Shown: positions 42,388 to 52,425 of the stretch, in pieces | Layout: each line of letters opens with the position of its first letter | How positions within the stretch are numbered: position 1 is the stretch's first letter | Assembly: GCA_958428365.1 (NCBI GenBank) | Contig: CAUAFT010000009.1 | Coordinates: forward strand, 75,496-139,495 | Length of the DNA: 64,000 nucleotides | Direction: 5' to 3' | Source of the DNA: an uncultured Lachnospiraceae bacterium | GTDB lineage: Bacteria > Bacillota > Clostridia > Lachnospirales > Lachnospiraceae | The notes under the pieces: generated by a model | Database searches by the model: none | What the model was told of the DNA's origin: nothing | The model's input: the letters and a program-made list of their open reading frames with translations, nothing else | Made by a program: the position numbers and the translations under genes

Positions 42388-42537
42388 ATTTTTCTCCTAT
42401 GTGTCTGCAAAACCTGGTATCTGTTACTTGTATTCTAACAAGCAACGGGGGTGGGAGCAATAGAAAGTTGGGATTATTTGTATTTTTCTGTACACTCGTC
42501 CCCTCTTTCCGTTAGGATCATCTTCCGGCATATAAAT

Positions 42538-44334
42538 TCAAATTGGCAGACTATCCTCCACGCACAACACGCCCCACCCAATCATCGGATTTGGATACTC
42601 CTGCACCGCCTCGATCTGTCTCGCTCCGCGGATCAGATAGGCCTTCACTTTCTCCCCATACAAAAACGGATCATTTCCATCCACGATCCCCCACTGCATC
42701 AAAAGAGCCGCCCCTCCCGTCACAAAAGGAGTCGCCATGGAAGTCCCCGACGCTGTCACATAACCCCCTCCCGGAGCACAGGAGGTAATATTCACCCCCG
42801 GAGCCGCAAGATCCGGCTTGATCTGATTCGTCTGCCGTGTATATCCCCGCCCGGAAAAGTCCGCAAGCTGCATGGAGTAGGAATCATAAGCCCCCACCGT
42901 AATCACCTTAGAAGCCGTGGAGGGGATCGTCAGTGTCGTTTCCTCGGAAGGATATAAAAATCCCGTTCCCTGGCTCAACACTGTCTGACCTGGCAGCCAC
43001 ATATTATAAGATCCCAACACGATCCTTCTGGGGATCAGCTCGATTCTCCAGACTCCGCTGTCAATATAATCCCGCACAGGTAAAAAGGAGATATAGATCT
43101 CCTGATAAGGACTGTAAGGGCTGGGTTCCCCATAATAGATCAGAAGCTGCGTCCCATCCGCTGCAATTCTCTGGGTTCCCAGCACCTTTTGGATGGGTCC
43201 GATCCTCTTTCCCGACGGAAGAACAAGGGCAATATCAAATTCATCCACATAGCTCTTCCAGATCTGTAGACTCAGTGAAGTCTCATAAGGAGCCACCGCC
43301 AGCTGAATCTCCTCCGCATATCCGTCTCTCAATATCCCCTGCGTATGTCCTCTGGCCGCTCCCTCATTGCCGCTGCCCACGCAGATCACACTTTTCCCGT
43401 AGCTCGCCATATCATCCAAAAACGTTTCCAGAAGAGAAGTCCCGCTGTGACCTCCATAGGTGTTGCCGATGCTGATATTCACCGCCACCGGTCTGTTGTA
43501 TTCGACAGACTTTCGCACCACATAATCCAACGCTGTCATCAATTCTGTGGTTCTTGGAAATGCATTTTCTCTCGGAACTCCCAGCTTCACGACTAACAGT
43601 TCGCTCTGTGGGGCGGCTCCCGTATATCTGCCCTGGGACGCCCTTCCGTTTCCAGCCGCGATCCCCGCCACATGAGTTCCATGACCGCTGGTGTCCCGGC
43701 TGGGAACAATCTGTAATCCCGCCGCTTCGCCTCCTGCCAGACCGCCTCCCAGCATTCCACTTCCTGTTGTTCCCGCCGCCGACAACGCCCGGTTGATCTC
43801 CTCTCTGGAAAATTCCACCCCTCTTTGAAAAGAATAGGGAGGCCGTTCCCCCTCCCGCGGTGTCAGAGTCTGATCCCAGATATTGAGAATCCGGGTGCTT
43901 CCGTCGGCATTGCGAAAATCAGGATGAAAATAATCGATTCCCGAATCGATGATCGCCGTAATCACGCCCCGTCCTGTCAGGTTGAAGGGACTCCGCCGCA
44001 CCGGAGGGATACAGGAAGCCCGGATCCCCTGATCCAGCGAAAAAAAGAGATTCTTTGGCTTCTCCACATATTCGATCTCCGGGCGGGCAGTGATCTCCTC
44101 AATCAGATGTTCCGGCACCCGCAGGATCGCATATTCGTTGCTGAGATTCTCTACAATGATCCCTCTCTCCAGATCCTGAAGGCTCTCAATATCCCCGCTG
44201 TATTTCACGATCAGCTCCCAGGTATTTGTCAGCTTCTCATACCCTACATCCAGTTCCAGGGATTTTTCCCGTTCCTCCTGTGTGGCATCCAATGCCAGAT
44301 TCAGAAGATTTTCCAGCTTTGCATTATTTTCCAT
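42538..44334 (-). CDS. subtilisin-like serine protease, Csp-type S8 family
   Basis: 598 residues. Catalytic triad intact: Asp in ITAIIDSGIDYFHPDF, His in DTSGHGTHVAGIAAGNG, Ser in TASGTSMATPFVTGGAA. An N-terminal region of 100 residues resembles a propeptide (LPV-type EITARPEIEYVEKPKN), and a jelly-roll-like insert lies between His and Ser, as in clostridial Csp proteases. There is no signal peptide, also typical. Csp enzymes process the germination hydrolase SleC in some clostridia; here there is no sleC nearby, so that role is inference. ATG 44334 chosen for AAGGA upstream. Confidence 0.85.
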   Translation of the reverse strand: MENNAKLENLLNLALDATQEEREKSLELDVGYEKLTNTWELIVKYSGDIESLQDLERGIIVENLSNEYAILRVPEHLIEEITARPEIEYVEKPKNLFFSLDQGIRASCIPPVRRSPFNLTGRGVITAIIDSGIDYFHPDFRNADGSTRILNIWDQTLTPREGERPPYSFQRGVEFSREEINRALSAAGTTGSGMLGGGLAGGEAAGLQIVPSRDTSGHGTHVAGIAAGNGRASQGRYTGAAPQSELLVVKLGVPRENAFPRTTELMTALDYVVRKSVEYNRPVAVNISIGNTYGGHSGTSLLETFLDDMASYGKSVICVGSGNEGAARGHTQGILRDGYAEEIQLAVAPYETSLSLQIWKSYVDEFDIALVLPSGKRIGPIQKVLGTQRIAADGTQLLIYYGEPSPYSPYQEIYISFLPVRDYIDSGVWRIELIPRRIVLGSYNMWLPGQTVLSQGTGFLYPSEETTLTIPSTASKVITVGAYDSYSMQLADFSGRGYTRQTNQIKPDLAAPGVNITSCAPGGGYVTASGTSMATPFVTGGAALLMQWGIVDGNDPFLYGEKVKAYLIRGARQIEAVQEYPNPMIGWGVLCVEDSLPI

Positions 44335-44434
44335 AATTCCTTCTCTTATCATTCCGATAGATTTTTAACAGTTTACGGGTATGGAAAATAAAATATTCAT
44401 TTCGTTCCGCAGCTTACTTTCACAGCAGCTGCAT

Positions 44435-46828
44435 CTATATCAGATACCTCTGCATTTTCTTTGCTTTTTTCAAAGCCTCCTCAAAATCTCCCTCCAGGAT
44501 AAATTTCTCGATCTCCCTGATATCCTCCTGCATGTCCGTTCTGAGGATTCCCTGTGACAATTCATCCAGGATCCGTTCTGTTTTTACCAGATCATAATAT
44601 TCCAGTGAGTTTTCCAGCCGCCCGATCCGTTCATTCAGGTATTCTGTGTCCGCGCTCTCTTCTGTTTCCTCCGGTGGCTCTTCTAAGAGAATTTTTTCCT
44701 TCGGCAGTATATGATAGAGGATCTCTTTTAATTTTTCTTCCCTCAACGGTTTGAAAATACACTCTTCAAATCCCGCCTCCAGCATCTCCTCTCTCACGCC
44801 CTCAATGTCATTGGACGTTAAAAGCACTGCCGGAGTACTCTGATCGTAGACCCGGAATAATTTCAGCGTTCCTTTTCCGTCCAGATCCGGCATCATCTGA
44901 TCCAGCAATATGAGATCTGCCTGCAGCCCCTTTTCCACTTCCTCCAAAAATGCCTCCCCACTCTGGAATTGATGCGTCCTGATCTGATAATAATGAAGGG
45001 CATGCTCCGCCACCTTCAGATTGATGGGACTGTCATCCACCACCACAACCTCCGCTTTTGGCGCAGTAAAATCCGGAACTCCTGCCCCGGAAAACAGTTT
45101 TCCCTGCTCTACAGGTTCCGCATCCACCACCTTCTGGCGAATATTTATGACAAACTCCGATCCAAGACCCACGGTGCTGACAAAGGTGATATCTCCATCC
45201 ATCAGCGTTGCCAGCTTTCTCGCCAATGACAGCCCAAGACCTGTGCCCTCCTCTTTTTGCGGCTCCTGTTCGCCCCGGTCAAACTCTCCGAAGATCCGGT
45301 CATAATCCTCCTGACGGATCCCGTTTCCCGTATCCTGTATCTTAAACAGCAATCGACAGTTGTCCATACTTTCCATTCTGCCGCTGACCTTCAAGAATAC
45401 CTGCCCCCGCTCCGTGAACTTAATGGCGTTTCCAATGACAGCTTCTAAGATCTGCTGTATCTTCAGATCATCCCCAAAGTATGCCCGCGGCGTGTCCTCA
45501 TCAATTTCCACGATAAATTCCAGATTTTTCTGTTCTACTTTTTTGATCATATTCTGGTATACTCTGCGCACCAGTTCCTGTAAGGGATACTCCACCTGTA
45601 TCAGATGCATTTTTCCGGAATCGATCTTAGAATAGTCCAACACATCACTGAGCATTCTCTGTAATCTATCTGCCGCCTGCTTTAATTGTTCGAGATTTGA
45701 CCGCTCCGGCGCCGTCAGATTTGCATTTTGCAGGATCTTGGTCATTCCGTTGATGGTGTTCATGGGAATGCGGAACTCATGGGAGATATTCTGGAGAAAC
45801 TGTGACTTCGCCCTGGAGGCGTTTTCCGTCTCTGTTTTCAGTGCCAGGATCTCCTGTTCCTTCTTCTCCCGTTCCGTGACGTCAATGATCAGGATCATAT
45901 ACCCTTTTTGCTGTTGTTCCTCTCCCACGGAGGCTGTACGGATCTCGTATGTCCGCTCCCCACTGCGGTAGGTTCCATACTGCTCCTTCACCATGGATTC
46001 CCACAGCCTTTTCTGAACATTCGGGGAATACCTCCCCTGATCCGCAAAGATCTCCTTCGCCACCCGGTTGGCATACAAGAGCTTCCTGTCGCGATCCAGA
46101 ACCATGATTCCATCGGACATATTCTCGATGGCGCTCTGTTTTGCCTCCTCCACAGTGTCCATCATTCCCATCTTCGTCACCGCCGCTATCAGCGTGAACA
46201 ACGACACCGAATATGCGGCAGAAGAAATATCAAAGCCCCTCTCGAAATCCGTTACGATCAGGGTAAGGATCGCCAGAGGCATCATTCCGCTAAGGAGCAT
46301 ACAGACCCGAAATCTCATGCTCACAAAACTATTGTGTTTCACACAGATATGACTGAAATAGATGAAACTCACCAGCTTGACGACCTGGCTTAACAGATAA
46401 TAATTATAGAAGGGTCCCGGTACCAGCCTCTCAAAATTCATGGGACCTGTAAAAGTAATTTTACGATAAAAAAGAGTATGATACTCGCTGGTGAGAAGAA
46501 ATAAAAGAACTATAGCGTCAGAGACAAAGAGAAGTCTGGATGTCTTCTTTCCGGTGATCATTCCCAGATAGCGCCCGATAAACAGCAGCATCAACGTTGC
46601 CACAAAACACTTTCCCATCAGACTGAACCTGGCAGCCAACAGCGCCTCCTGTGAAGAATGAGCCGTGATCTGAGAAAGATATCCCAGGCTTCCCCAGAAG
46701 GCTGCCAGCGAGGCTGCCGCCAGGGTATCCCTATTCTTTACCTCTTTTTTGGATACAACGTAATACAGGGATATAAACCCCAACACCACGACTATGATCT
46801 GAATCCCCGTATATATGTATTGACTCAT
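44435..46828 (-). CDS. hybrid histidine kinase with 7TM sensor, PAS, REC
   Basis: 797 residues. Seven membrane helices in 1-220 with LLTSEYHTLFYRKITF, a PAS domain (about 230-325), HisKA with NISHEFRIPMN (His350), HATPase_c (AVIGNAIKFT, GTGLGLSLARK) and a receiver (VVVDDSPIN, LLDQMMPDLDG). No Hpt is present. The last 60 residues form the helical module shared with other signalling proteins here. Its membrane part is a paralogue of the kinase at 47776-50637 (SEYHTLFY against CEYHSLYY). Confidence 0.92.
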   Translation of the reverse strand: MSQYIYTGIQIIVVVLGFISLYYVVSKKEVKNRDTLAAASLAAFWGSLGYLSQITAHSSQEALLAARFSLMGKCFVATLMLLFIGRYLGMITGKKTSRLLFVSDAIVLLFLLTSEYHTLFYRKITFTGPMNFERLVPGPFYNYYLLSQVVKLVSFIYFSHICVKHNSFVSMRFRVCMLLSGMMPLAILTLIVTDFERGFDISSAAYSVSLFTLIAAVTKMGMMDTVEEAKQSAIENMSDGIMVLDRDRKLLYANRVAKEIFADQGRYSPNVQKRLWESMVKEQYGTYRSGERTYEIRTASVGEEQQQKGYMILIIDVTEREKKEQEILALKTETENASRAKSQFLQNISHEFRIPMNTINGMTKILQNANLTAPERSNLEQLKQAADRLQRMLSDVLDYSKIDSGKMHLIQVEYPLQELVRRVYQNMIKKVEQKNLEFIVEIDEDTPRAYFGDDLKIQQILEAVIGNAIKFTERGQVFLKVSGRMESMDNCRLLFKIQDTGNGIRQEDYDRIFGEFDRGEQEPQKEEGTGLGLSLARKLATLMDGDITFVSTVGLGSEFVINIRQKVVDAEPVEQGKLFSGAGVPDFTAPKAEVVVVDDSPINLKVAEHALHYYQIRTHQFQSGEAFLEEVEKGLQADLILLDQMMPDLDGKGTLKLFRVYDQSTPAVLLTSNDIEGVREEMLEAGFEECIFKPLREEKLKEILYHILPKEKILLEEPPEETEESADTEYLNERIGRLENSLEYYDLVKTERILDELSQGILRTDMQEDIREIEKFILEGDFEEALKKAKKMQRYLI

Positions 46829-46852
46829 TCCGACTCCTCCAATACACTGCTT

Positions 46853-47758
46853 CTATTTTAGGTGCTTTGTCTGATAACCCTTCCCCGGACCTTCGTTTTT
46901 CAGCATGCCCGGTTTCTTCAGATCCTCCAAAAGCCCATAGAGCAGCTTTTCCGCTTCATCATCATCGTATTCCCTGAGCTTTTCCGTCACCTCGTCCAAC
47001 ACATCCGCCACATGATCCGGCAGGTCAAACCGCTCCAGCTCCTTGACCTTCGCCAGGGCTTCTTTGATCCTGAAATTCTCCAATTCGTCCAGAATATAGA
47101 GGATTCTGGCATTGATCTCTCCCGTATTGATCGGCATGGAACTGAAGGCGGAGCCATTTTTTTCAAACATATGGATGACTCTCTCCACCATATTCGAGGC
47201 TCCCTTCGTGTCCCCGTTTTCCAGCTTCTGCTTTGCCGTCTTCATCCTGCCGGAGATATCATCCTGAATCTGGAAGCCCAAAACCTCGTCCATCTTAAAG
47301 GCAGCCTGTTTCGTTCTGCTTTCCTCGATATCTGAAAAAATATCCTGCAGGCGGTGGTAAAGCTCCTCATCCTCCATCGGCAGTACACCGAGGCGCTTAA
47401 ACACCTTCTCAATGCGGTCGTGCAGTTCCTCCGCATCCACCGGCTTTGCAATATAATCCATAATACCCAGCTTTGCGCCCTCCAACACCGTAAATTTATC
47501 TTTTTTTGTGGTAAGGAAGATTACCGGAACCGTGATTCCGTTTTCCTGGGTACGGATCTCTTTGAGCGTCTCAATTCCATCCATCAACGGCATCTGTACG
47601 TCCAACAGGATCAGATCCACCCTCTCCCGATACAGATATTTGATGGCACGGCGTCCTGACAGCATGGGAATGACTTCATACTTATCTTTTAACTCCTGTT
47701 CCACCGTCGCAAGATTTACCGTGTTATCATCCACAACCATAATCTTCATTTTTTCCAT
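46853..47758 (-). CDS. response regulator with unusual C-terminal helical region
   Basis: 301 residues. Receiver at 1-120 (MVVDDNTVN, phospho-Asp in LLDVQMPLMDG, Lys in YIAKPV). There is no DNA-binding or HD-GYP domain. The remainder is helical, with a helical bundle (QDIFSDIEESRTKQAAF) and a C-terminal module (VTEKLREYDDDEAEKLLYGL) shared with neighbouring kinases. The output is therefore probably protein-protein interaction. Lies between two hybrid kinases; the ATG has GGAGG upstream. Confidence 0.88.
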   Translation of the reverse strand: MEKMKIMVVDDNTVNLATVEQELKDKYEVIPMLSGRRAIKYLYRERVDLILLDVQMPLMDGIETLKEIRTQENGITVPVIFLTTKKDKFTVLEGAKLGIMDYIAKPVDAEELHDRIEKVFKRLGVLPMEDEELYHRLQDIFSDIEESRTKQAAFKMDEVLGFQIQDDISGRMKTAKQKLENGDTKGASNMVERVIHMFEKNGSAFSSMPINTGEINARILYILDELENFRIKEALAKVKELERFDLPDHVADVLDEVTEKLREYDDDEAEKLLYGLLEDLKKPGMLKNEGPGKGYQTKHLK

Positions 47759-47775
47759 TTCTGTACCTCCATCTC

Positions 47776-50637
47776 TTACTCGCCAGTCAATTCTATTAAT
47801 AAATTCCGAAGCAGTTCTTCCGCCTCGTCATCTTCATACAATTTTAATTTTGTTCTTACCTCTTCCACTTTCTGCTCGATTTCCTCTTCCAGATCATGTT
47901 CCAGAATCGCTTCGATCTCCTGCATACTCTCCTTTGGACGGAAGTTCTCCAAAGCTCCCAGAGACATCTGCAGCTTTTCTTTAAGCTCCTCTTCAGACAG
48001 CCTGTTCGCAACATTCTTTTCCTTCTGCCGGATCCTGCCTTTTTTCATCAGAACCCGTTTCACCTCGCTCAAAAGCGCCGCATAATGATCCAGGAGCTGT
48101 TCTGCATTTTCATCGATGAACTCATATCTTCCCTCTTTTGCCGCAAATTCATGCTGCTTCGCTTCCTCTGAGAGCTTGTCCGCTCCGATATTTGCCGCCG
48201 CGCTCTTTAAAGCGTGGGTCTCAATATCATAATTGTGATAATCCTTCTCAAGAGCAAGCCGGCGGATCAATTTCAGCTTTTCTTTTCCCTCCATCAAAAA
48301 CAGCTCCAGCAGATCCAGGTAATCATCCAGTCCGCCGCCCTTGCGTTCCGTAGCCTTGCGGACGTCTACTTCCCTCATATAGATCTCCGCCAGATCGTCC
48401 TCCGTGATGAGCACCTCTTCCACTTCTTCATCAATGTGCTGCTTTAAAGTCCCAGGGATCCACTTACTCAATGCTCTGTGCAATTCTATCCTGGAAATAG
48501 GCTTTGCAATAAAATCCTGGAATCCATGGCTTAGAAACATCTCCTTCGCACCCTGGATGGCATTTGCCGTCAGTGCGATCATAATCGGCGTCTTTCCATT
48601 CTCACCGCACTTCTCCCGAATGATCTCTGCCGCCTCAATGCCATCCATCCCCGGCATCATGTGATCCATCAGGATCAGATCATATTTTCGCTCTTTTACC
48701 ATGCGGATGGCATCTCTTCCCGACAAAGCCTCATCCAGCTGAAACTGATAATCCAAAAGCATCTTGCTGGCAACCTTCAGATTGACCTTATTATCATCCA
48801 CCAAAAGGACCTTATATTCCGGCACGACAAACATGGATTCCAGATTCTCCCGCCAGTCTTTGACACTGATCGGAACCTCGCTGACTGTTCGGGCATCCTC
48901 CACCTTCTGTGGAATCCTGACCGTAAAGACGGTTCCCTCTCCATATACGCTGTCCACCGTGATGCTTCCCTCCATCAGATGAACCAGACGTTTGGATATG
49001 GTAAGCCCCAGACCGGTTCCCTCCACCTTTCGGTTCTTCTTCGTATCCACCTGTTGAAATTCCTCGAAGATCTTATCCAGATCCTCCTGTTTGATCCCCA
49101 TTCCGGTATCCTGTACCTCAAAGACCAGACCGATGTCGGAGGTCTCGCTCTTCTCTGCCGAAACCTTCAGCTTGACATAGCCTTTTTTGGTGAACTTTAC
49201 CGCATTATTCAAAAGATTGATCAGAATCTGGCGGATCCTGCCCTCATCTCCCACCAGCCTGTGGGGGACGTCCGGCTGCAGTTCCAGAAGGATCTGCAGT
49301 CCGTGCTCCGCCGCCACGATCTTAATCATATTTGTGACCTCTTCTAAGAGAATCTGTATGTAATATTTATCCTCGATCAGTTCCAGTTTTCCGGATTCCA
49401 CCTTGGACAGATCCAGGATATCGTTAATGATTCCCAGCAGGTTCTTGGACGCCGTCTTGATATCACAGGCATAGTCGTACATTTTTCTGCCCCGGCTCTC
49501 CTCGATAATCAGCTCGCTCATTCCGATAATGGCGTTCATCGGCGTGCGGATCTCATGAGACATATTCGCCAGGAAATCGCTCTTGGCACGATTCGCCTGC
49601 TCCGCCTCCTCCCGGATCTCCATGATCTCTCCGATGAGCTGATAAGTATCCGTTACATCAAAAATGAGCATCGTGTATCCCCGCACCATACTTTCCTCAT
49701 CCGTCATCGCTTTCAGATGTCCTTCATAAAATTTTTCCCGAAACGCAAATTCGCATTTTCCCGGCGTCTGTAAAAGATCTATGGGAAAATCCTCAATCTG
49801 AGTGATATTCCTGATCTTTCCGTCCTTCAACTCCGGAAACACACCAAGAGACGCCTGATTATATTCTATGATATTTTTATTGACGTCCATAAAAATAACA
49901 CAGTCATCAATGGTCTCCAACACCTCCGAAAAACCGCTCCGGTACATATCAAAACCACTTTTATTCCAGAGAATGATCACCAGCAAAGATACAATGATAC
50001 AAATGATCATCGGAACAGGATTATAGAGAAATGAGATCATCTTCGACTCGTACAAAAGCAACAGAAAGATCGCAATGCCCAGGGCGGTTCCGGTTCCATA
50101 CAGATTCCTCTTTTTCTTCTTGTTGTCAGTCTGCGCCCCACTGTAAAACAGAATACTCAATGTGGAAAAATAAGGAAGCAGAACAGATACAAAAAGATAG
50201 ACATAATACATCGGTCCATGAACCAACAGCAGATGCGGATACCAGCCTCCGTCCTGGAACAGGATCCTGGTATAATACAGGCTGTGATATTCACAGGTGA
50301 GCACCGTCAACAGAACCAGCATATTCACGGTTCCGATCAGAGCGACAAAGCTCTTTGGCAATTTTACATCGCAGTATCTCGCCACGAATATCAACAGGAG
50401 CATACACAAAAAGCAGGAACCAATATACTGGATCTTCACTGCCAGAAGCGCTTCCTCTATGGACGTGGATGTGATCTCAAACAGATAGCCCGCATTGCGC
50501 AGTATCTGCAGCATAGTAAAGCATAAGAGCAGCCGGTTTTCCCTGCTGGGATCCCCTTTTATCAGAATCACCAGTGCAATGGAAGCAACCAGGATTCCTA
50601 CAAGCTGTAAAATCACGACCAATGTGTATACGTCCAT
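47776..50637 (-). CDS. hybrid histidine kinase with 7TM sensor, PAS, REC, Hpt
   Basis: 953 residues from ATG 50637 (GGAGGG upstream). Seven membrane helices in 1-228, PAS at about 240-335, HisKA with MSHEIRTPMN (His361), HATPase_c (NLLNNAVKFT, GTGLGLTISK), receiver (VLLVDDNKVN, LMDHMMPGMDG), and an Hpt domain with ETHALKSAAANIG. The C-terminal helical module (LKLYEDDEAEELLRNLLIEL) ends the protein. First gene of the second kinase-regulator-kinase cluster. Confidence 0.92.
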   Translation of the reverse strand: MDVYTLVVILQLVGILVASIALVILIKGDPSRENRLLLCFTMLQILRNAGYLFEITSTSIEEALLAVKIQYIGSCFLCMLLLIFVARYCDVKLPKSFVALIGTVNMLVLLTVLTCEYHSLYYTRILFQDGGWYPHLLLVHGPMYYVYLFVSVLLPYFSTLSILFYSGAQTDNKKKKRNLYGTGTALGIAIFLLLLYESKMISFLYNPVPMIICIIVSLLVIILWNKSGFDMYRSGFSEVLETIDDCVIFMDVNKNIIEYNQASLGVFPELKDGKIRNITQIEDFPIDLLQTPGKCEFAFREKFYEGHLKAMTDEESMVRGYTMLIFDVTDTYQLIGEIMEIREEAEQANRAKSDFLANMSHEIRTPMNAIIGMSELIIEESRGRKMYDYACDIKTASKNLLGIINDILDLSKVESGKLELIEDKYYIQILLEEVTNMIKIVAAEHGLQILLELQPDVPHRLVGDEGRIRQILINLLNNAVKFTKKGYVKLKVSAEKSETSDIGLVFEVQDTGMGIKQEDLDKIFEEFQQVDTKKNRKVEGTGLGLTISKRLVHLMEGSITVDSVYGEGTVFTVRIPQKVEDARTVSEVPISVKDWRENLESMFVVPEYKVLLVDDNKVNLKVASKMLLDYQFQLDEALSGRDAIRMVKERKYDLILMDHMMPGMDGIEAAEIIREKCGENGKTPIMIALTANAIQGAKEMFLSHGFQDFIAKPISRIELHRALSKWIPGTLKQHIDEEVEEVLITEDDLAEIYMREVDVRKATERKGGGLDDYLDLLELFLMEGKEKLKLIRRLALEKDYHNYDIETHALKSAAANIGADKLSEEAKQHEFAAKEGRYEFIDENAEQLLDHYAALLSEVKRVLMKKGRIRQKEKNVANRLSEEELKEKLQMSLGALENFRPKESMQEIEAILEHDLEEEIEQKVEEVRTKLKLYEDDEAEELLRNLLIELTGE

Positions 50638-50736
50638 GCGTATTCCCTCCAAAAAACCATATTGCGCCTAAATTATATCACACTTTTTTTTAGGGTTCTA
50701 CAATTTTCTGGGTTTTCACGCAAGGTTTATATTGAC

Positions 50737-50913
50737 TTACCTCTCCGGCATGATGATCGCCGCCACGAGATAGGCAATGATTCCGCTTCCCGTAAATCCC
50801 AGGATCACAGCCAAAAGTCGTATGATAGTAGGGTCTACGTTCAGATACTCTCCGATTCCTCCGCAGACTCCCAAAAAGATTCTGTCATTTGATGAACGGT
50901 ATAATTTTTTCAT
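50737..50913 (-). CDS. PspC-domain small membrane protein
   Basis: 58 residues, too short for many ORF lists. Starts MKKLYRSSNDRIFLGVCGGI, the phage-shock-protein C signature, followed by GEYLNVDPTIIRLL and one membrane helix (AVILGFTGSGIIAYLVAAII). PspC domains relate to envelope stress. It follows the DUF4097 gene after 19 bases and completes the padR-DUF1700-DUF4097-pspC operon. Confidence 0.9.
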   Translation of the reverse strand: MKKLYRSSNDRIFLGVCGGIGEYLNVDPTIIRLLAVILGFTGSGIIAYLVAAIIMPER

Positions 50914-50932
50914 GCTGTTTCCTCCTATATAA

Positions 50933-51781
50933 CTATTCTGTATCTACGGAAATATCTCCCATTCCGCACTCGATCCTGACATCCTTAGACGCTCCATTGT
51001 CAAGACTCTTTTCCTTTCCAATGGAAGTATAGGATTCCCGGCCCAGATCGATATTTCCAAGTCCGCATTCTAATCTGTAGTTGTAATCCTTTTCCTGACC
51101 GACAAGGTGCAGGTCAATATTTCCAAGTCCGCAGGAAATCTCAATGCTCTCCGCATCCAGACTCTGGATATCAGCATCCCCCGCCCCGACTTCCAGATAA
51201 AATTCCTTTGCAGCGATCCGGTTTATATCCATCTCCCCGGCATCCACCTTTATATCCACCCTGTCTGCCGTCAGAAATACGTCGTCACACTCCAAAACTC
51301 CCGCATTATTTTCTATCTTCAGGTTTTGAAGCTCCATTCCCCGCGGCAGTTCCAGCTTCACCTCGCAGTCTTTTCGCGCGGTGCTGCCGCTTCGCTGATC
51401 CTTCAGGGTCAGCACACCCTCTTCCAGAGTGGTCAGAACATCTCCGTTGTCCTTCTCCACCTCCACCACGATCTCGTCGGTGTCACTCTCCTCGATCTCC
51501 AGACTTCCATGCTTAAGATCAATTACGATCCCACTCACCTCGGAGGTCTGAAAACGTGTTACGGATTCCTTTCCATCCTCCCAGTCAAAATCATTGTCGG
51601 AAATCCAACCAATCCCGTCTTCTCCCACATGCCAGTTAAGTACTTTTATATCGCCGCTGCGCCATAACTCCCGCAGGGTATTGGTTCCGGCGCCCATCAC
51701 AGCCCCGGCGGCGCAGGCTGACACTCCCAGGATCACAAGCACTGCTGCGATCATCAGACATACCTTTGTGAATCTCTTCAT
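50933..51781 (-). CDS. DUF4097 beta-strand repeat lipoprotein-like protein
   Basis: 282 residues from ATG 51781 (GGAGGGGG upstream). N-terminal signal/anchor (VCLMIAAVLVILGVSACAAG; ACAAG could be a lipobox). The rest is a series of short beta-strands of the DUF4097/DUF4098 type with repeated VEVGAGDADIQSLDAESIEI-like turns, forming a beta-helix sheet. Predicted extracytoplasmic. Its start overlaps the DUF1700 stop by 4 bases (ATGA). Part of a PadR-regulated envelope operon. Confidence 0.85.
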   Translation of the reverse strand: MKRFTKVCLMIAAVLVILGVSACAAGAVMGAGTNTLRELWRSGDIKVLNWHVGEDGIGWISDNDFDWEDGKESVTRFQTSEVSGIVIDLKHGSLEIEESDTDEIVVEVEKDNGDVLTTLEEGVLTLKDQRSGSTARKDCEVKLELPRGMELQNLKIENNAGVLECDDVFLTADRVDIKVDAGEMDINRIAAKEFYLEVGAGDADIQSLDAESIEISCGLGNIDLHLVGQEKDYNYRLECGLGNIDLGRESYTSIGKEKSLDNGASKDVRIECGMGDISVDTE

Positions 51782-52425
51782 TGTACCCCCTCCTTTTTCC
51801 GAAACCTCAGCCTCTGAAACAGATTTACGAATCCACGGCAGATCAATGGCAATACTTTTACGCCCAGCCATACCGCACAGACCAGAAGAAGGATTCCCAC
51901 TGCCGCAAGAATGAGTCCCACCCCAAGGATCAGGATCCCGGCTGCGGCCTGTCCTGTAACACAGGTTCCGATTCCAGCCCAGACCAGTGCGATTCCTGAG
52001 GCGAGGATTCCAATCGTCGCCCCCGCCAGTCCCGCTAAAATTCCAAAGAACCCGCAAAAGATTGCCGCCACCACTCCAAGGAGGACTCCCAGAAGAGCCA
52101 TCCAGATTGGGGAGGTCAGAATCAGAAGCACCACCAGCAGGGCTGTATTCATTTTTCTTCCACTGCCAGCTTCCTCCTCTTCGCTCTCTTTTTCGGTCTC
52201 CTCTTCCGATTTTCCCGGACTCGTCGGAAGATTCCCCAGCAGATCCTCCTTTATGGTCTTTGCCACCTTCTCCGGGGATTCCAGTTCCCGTATCACCTTG
52301 CTCTCCTCCTCTATCCCCGCCTCGTCAAAATAACTCTCGTAGTAGGCAAGCGCCTCTTCCCTCTCCTCTGACGGAATATCTCTCAAAAGCTCTCTGAGCC
52401 TTTCCATAAATTCTTTTCGATTCAT
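51778..52425 (-). CDS. DUF1700 / HAAS-type membrane protein
   Basis: 215 residues from ATG 52425. Opens with the HAAS-like MNRKEFMERLRELLRDIPSE and EALAYYESYFDEAG pattern, an acidic linker (EEETEKESEEEEAGS), then four to five glycine-rich membrane helices. DUF1700 proteins are regularly encoded next to PadR regulators and may control their activity. It overlaps padR by 4 bases upstream and the DUF4097 gene by 4 bases downstream. Confidence 0.88.
   Translation of the reverse strand: MNRKEFMERLRELLRDIPSEEREEALAYYESYFDEAGIEEESKVIRELESPEKVAKTIKEDLLGNLPTSPGKSEEETEKESEEEEAGSGRKMNTALLVVLLILTSPIWMALLGVLLGVVAAIFCGFFGILAGLAGATIGILASGIALVWAGIGTCVTGQAAAGILILGVGLILAAVGILLLVCAVWLGVKVLPLICRGFVNLFQRLRFRKKEGVQ

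Noticed and set aside
42538..44334. Naming the protease cspB
   Set aside because: The family fits, but no sleC or cspA/C partner is nearby, so the precise orthologue is unsupported.
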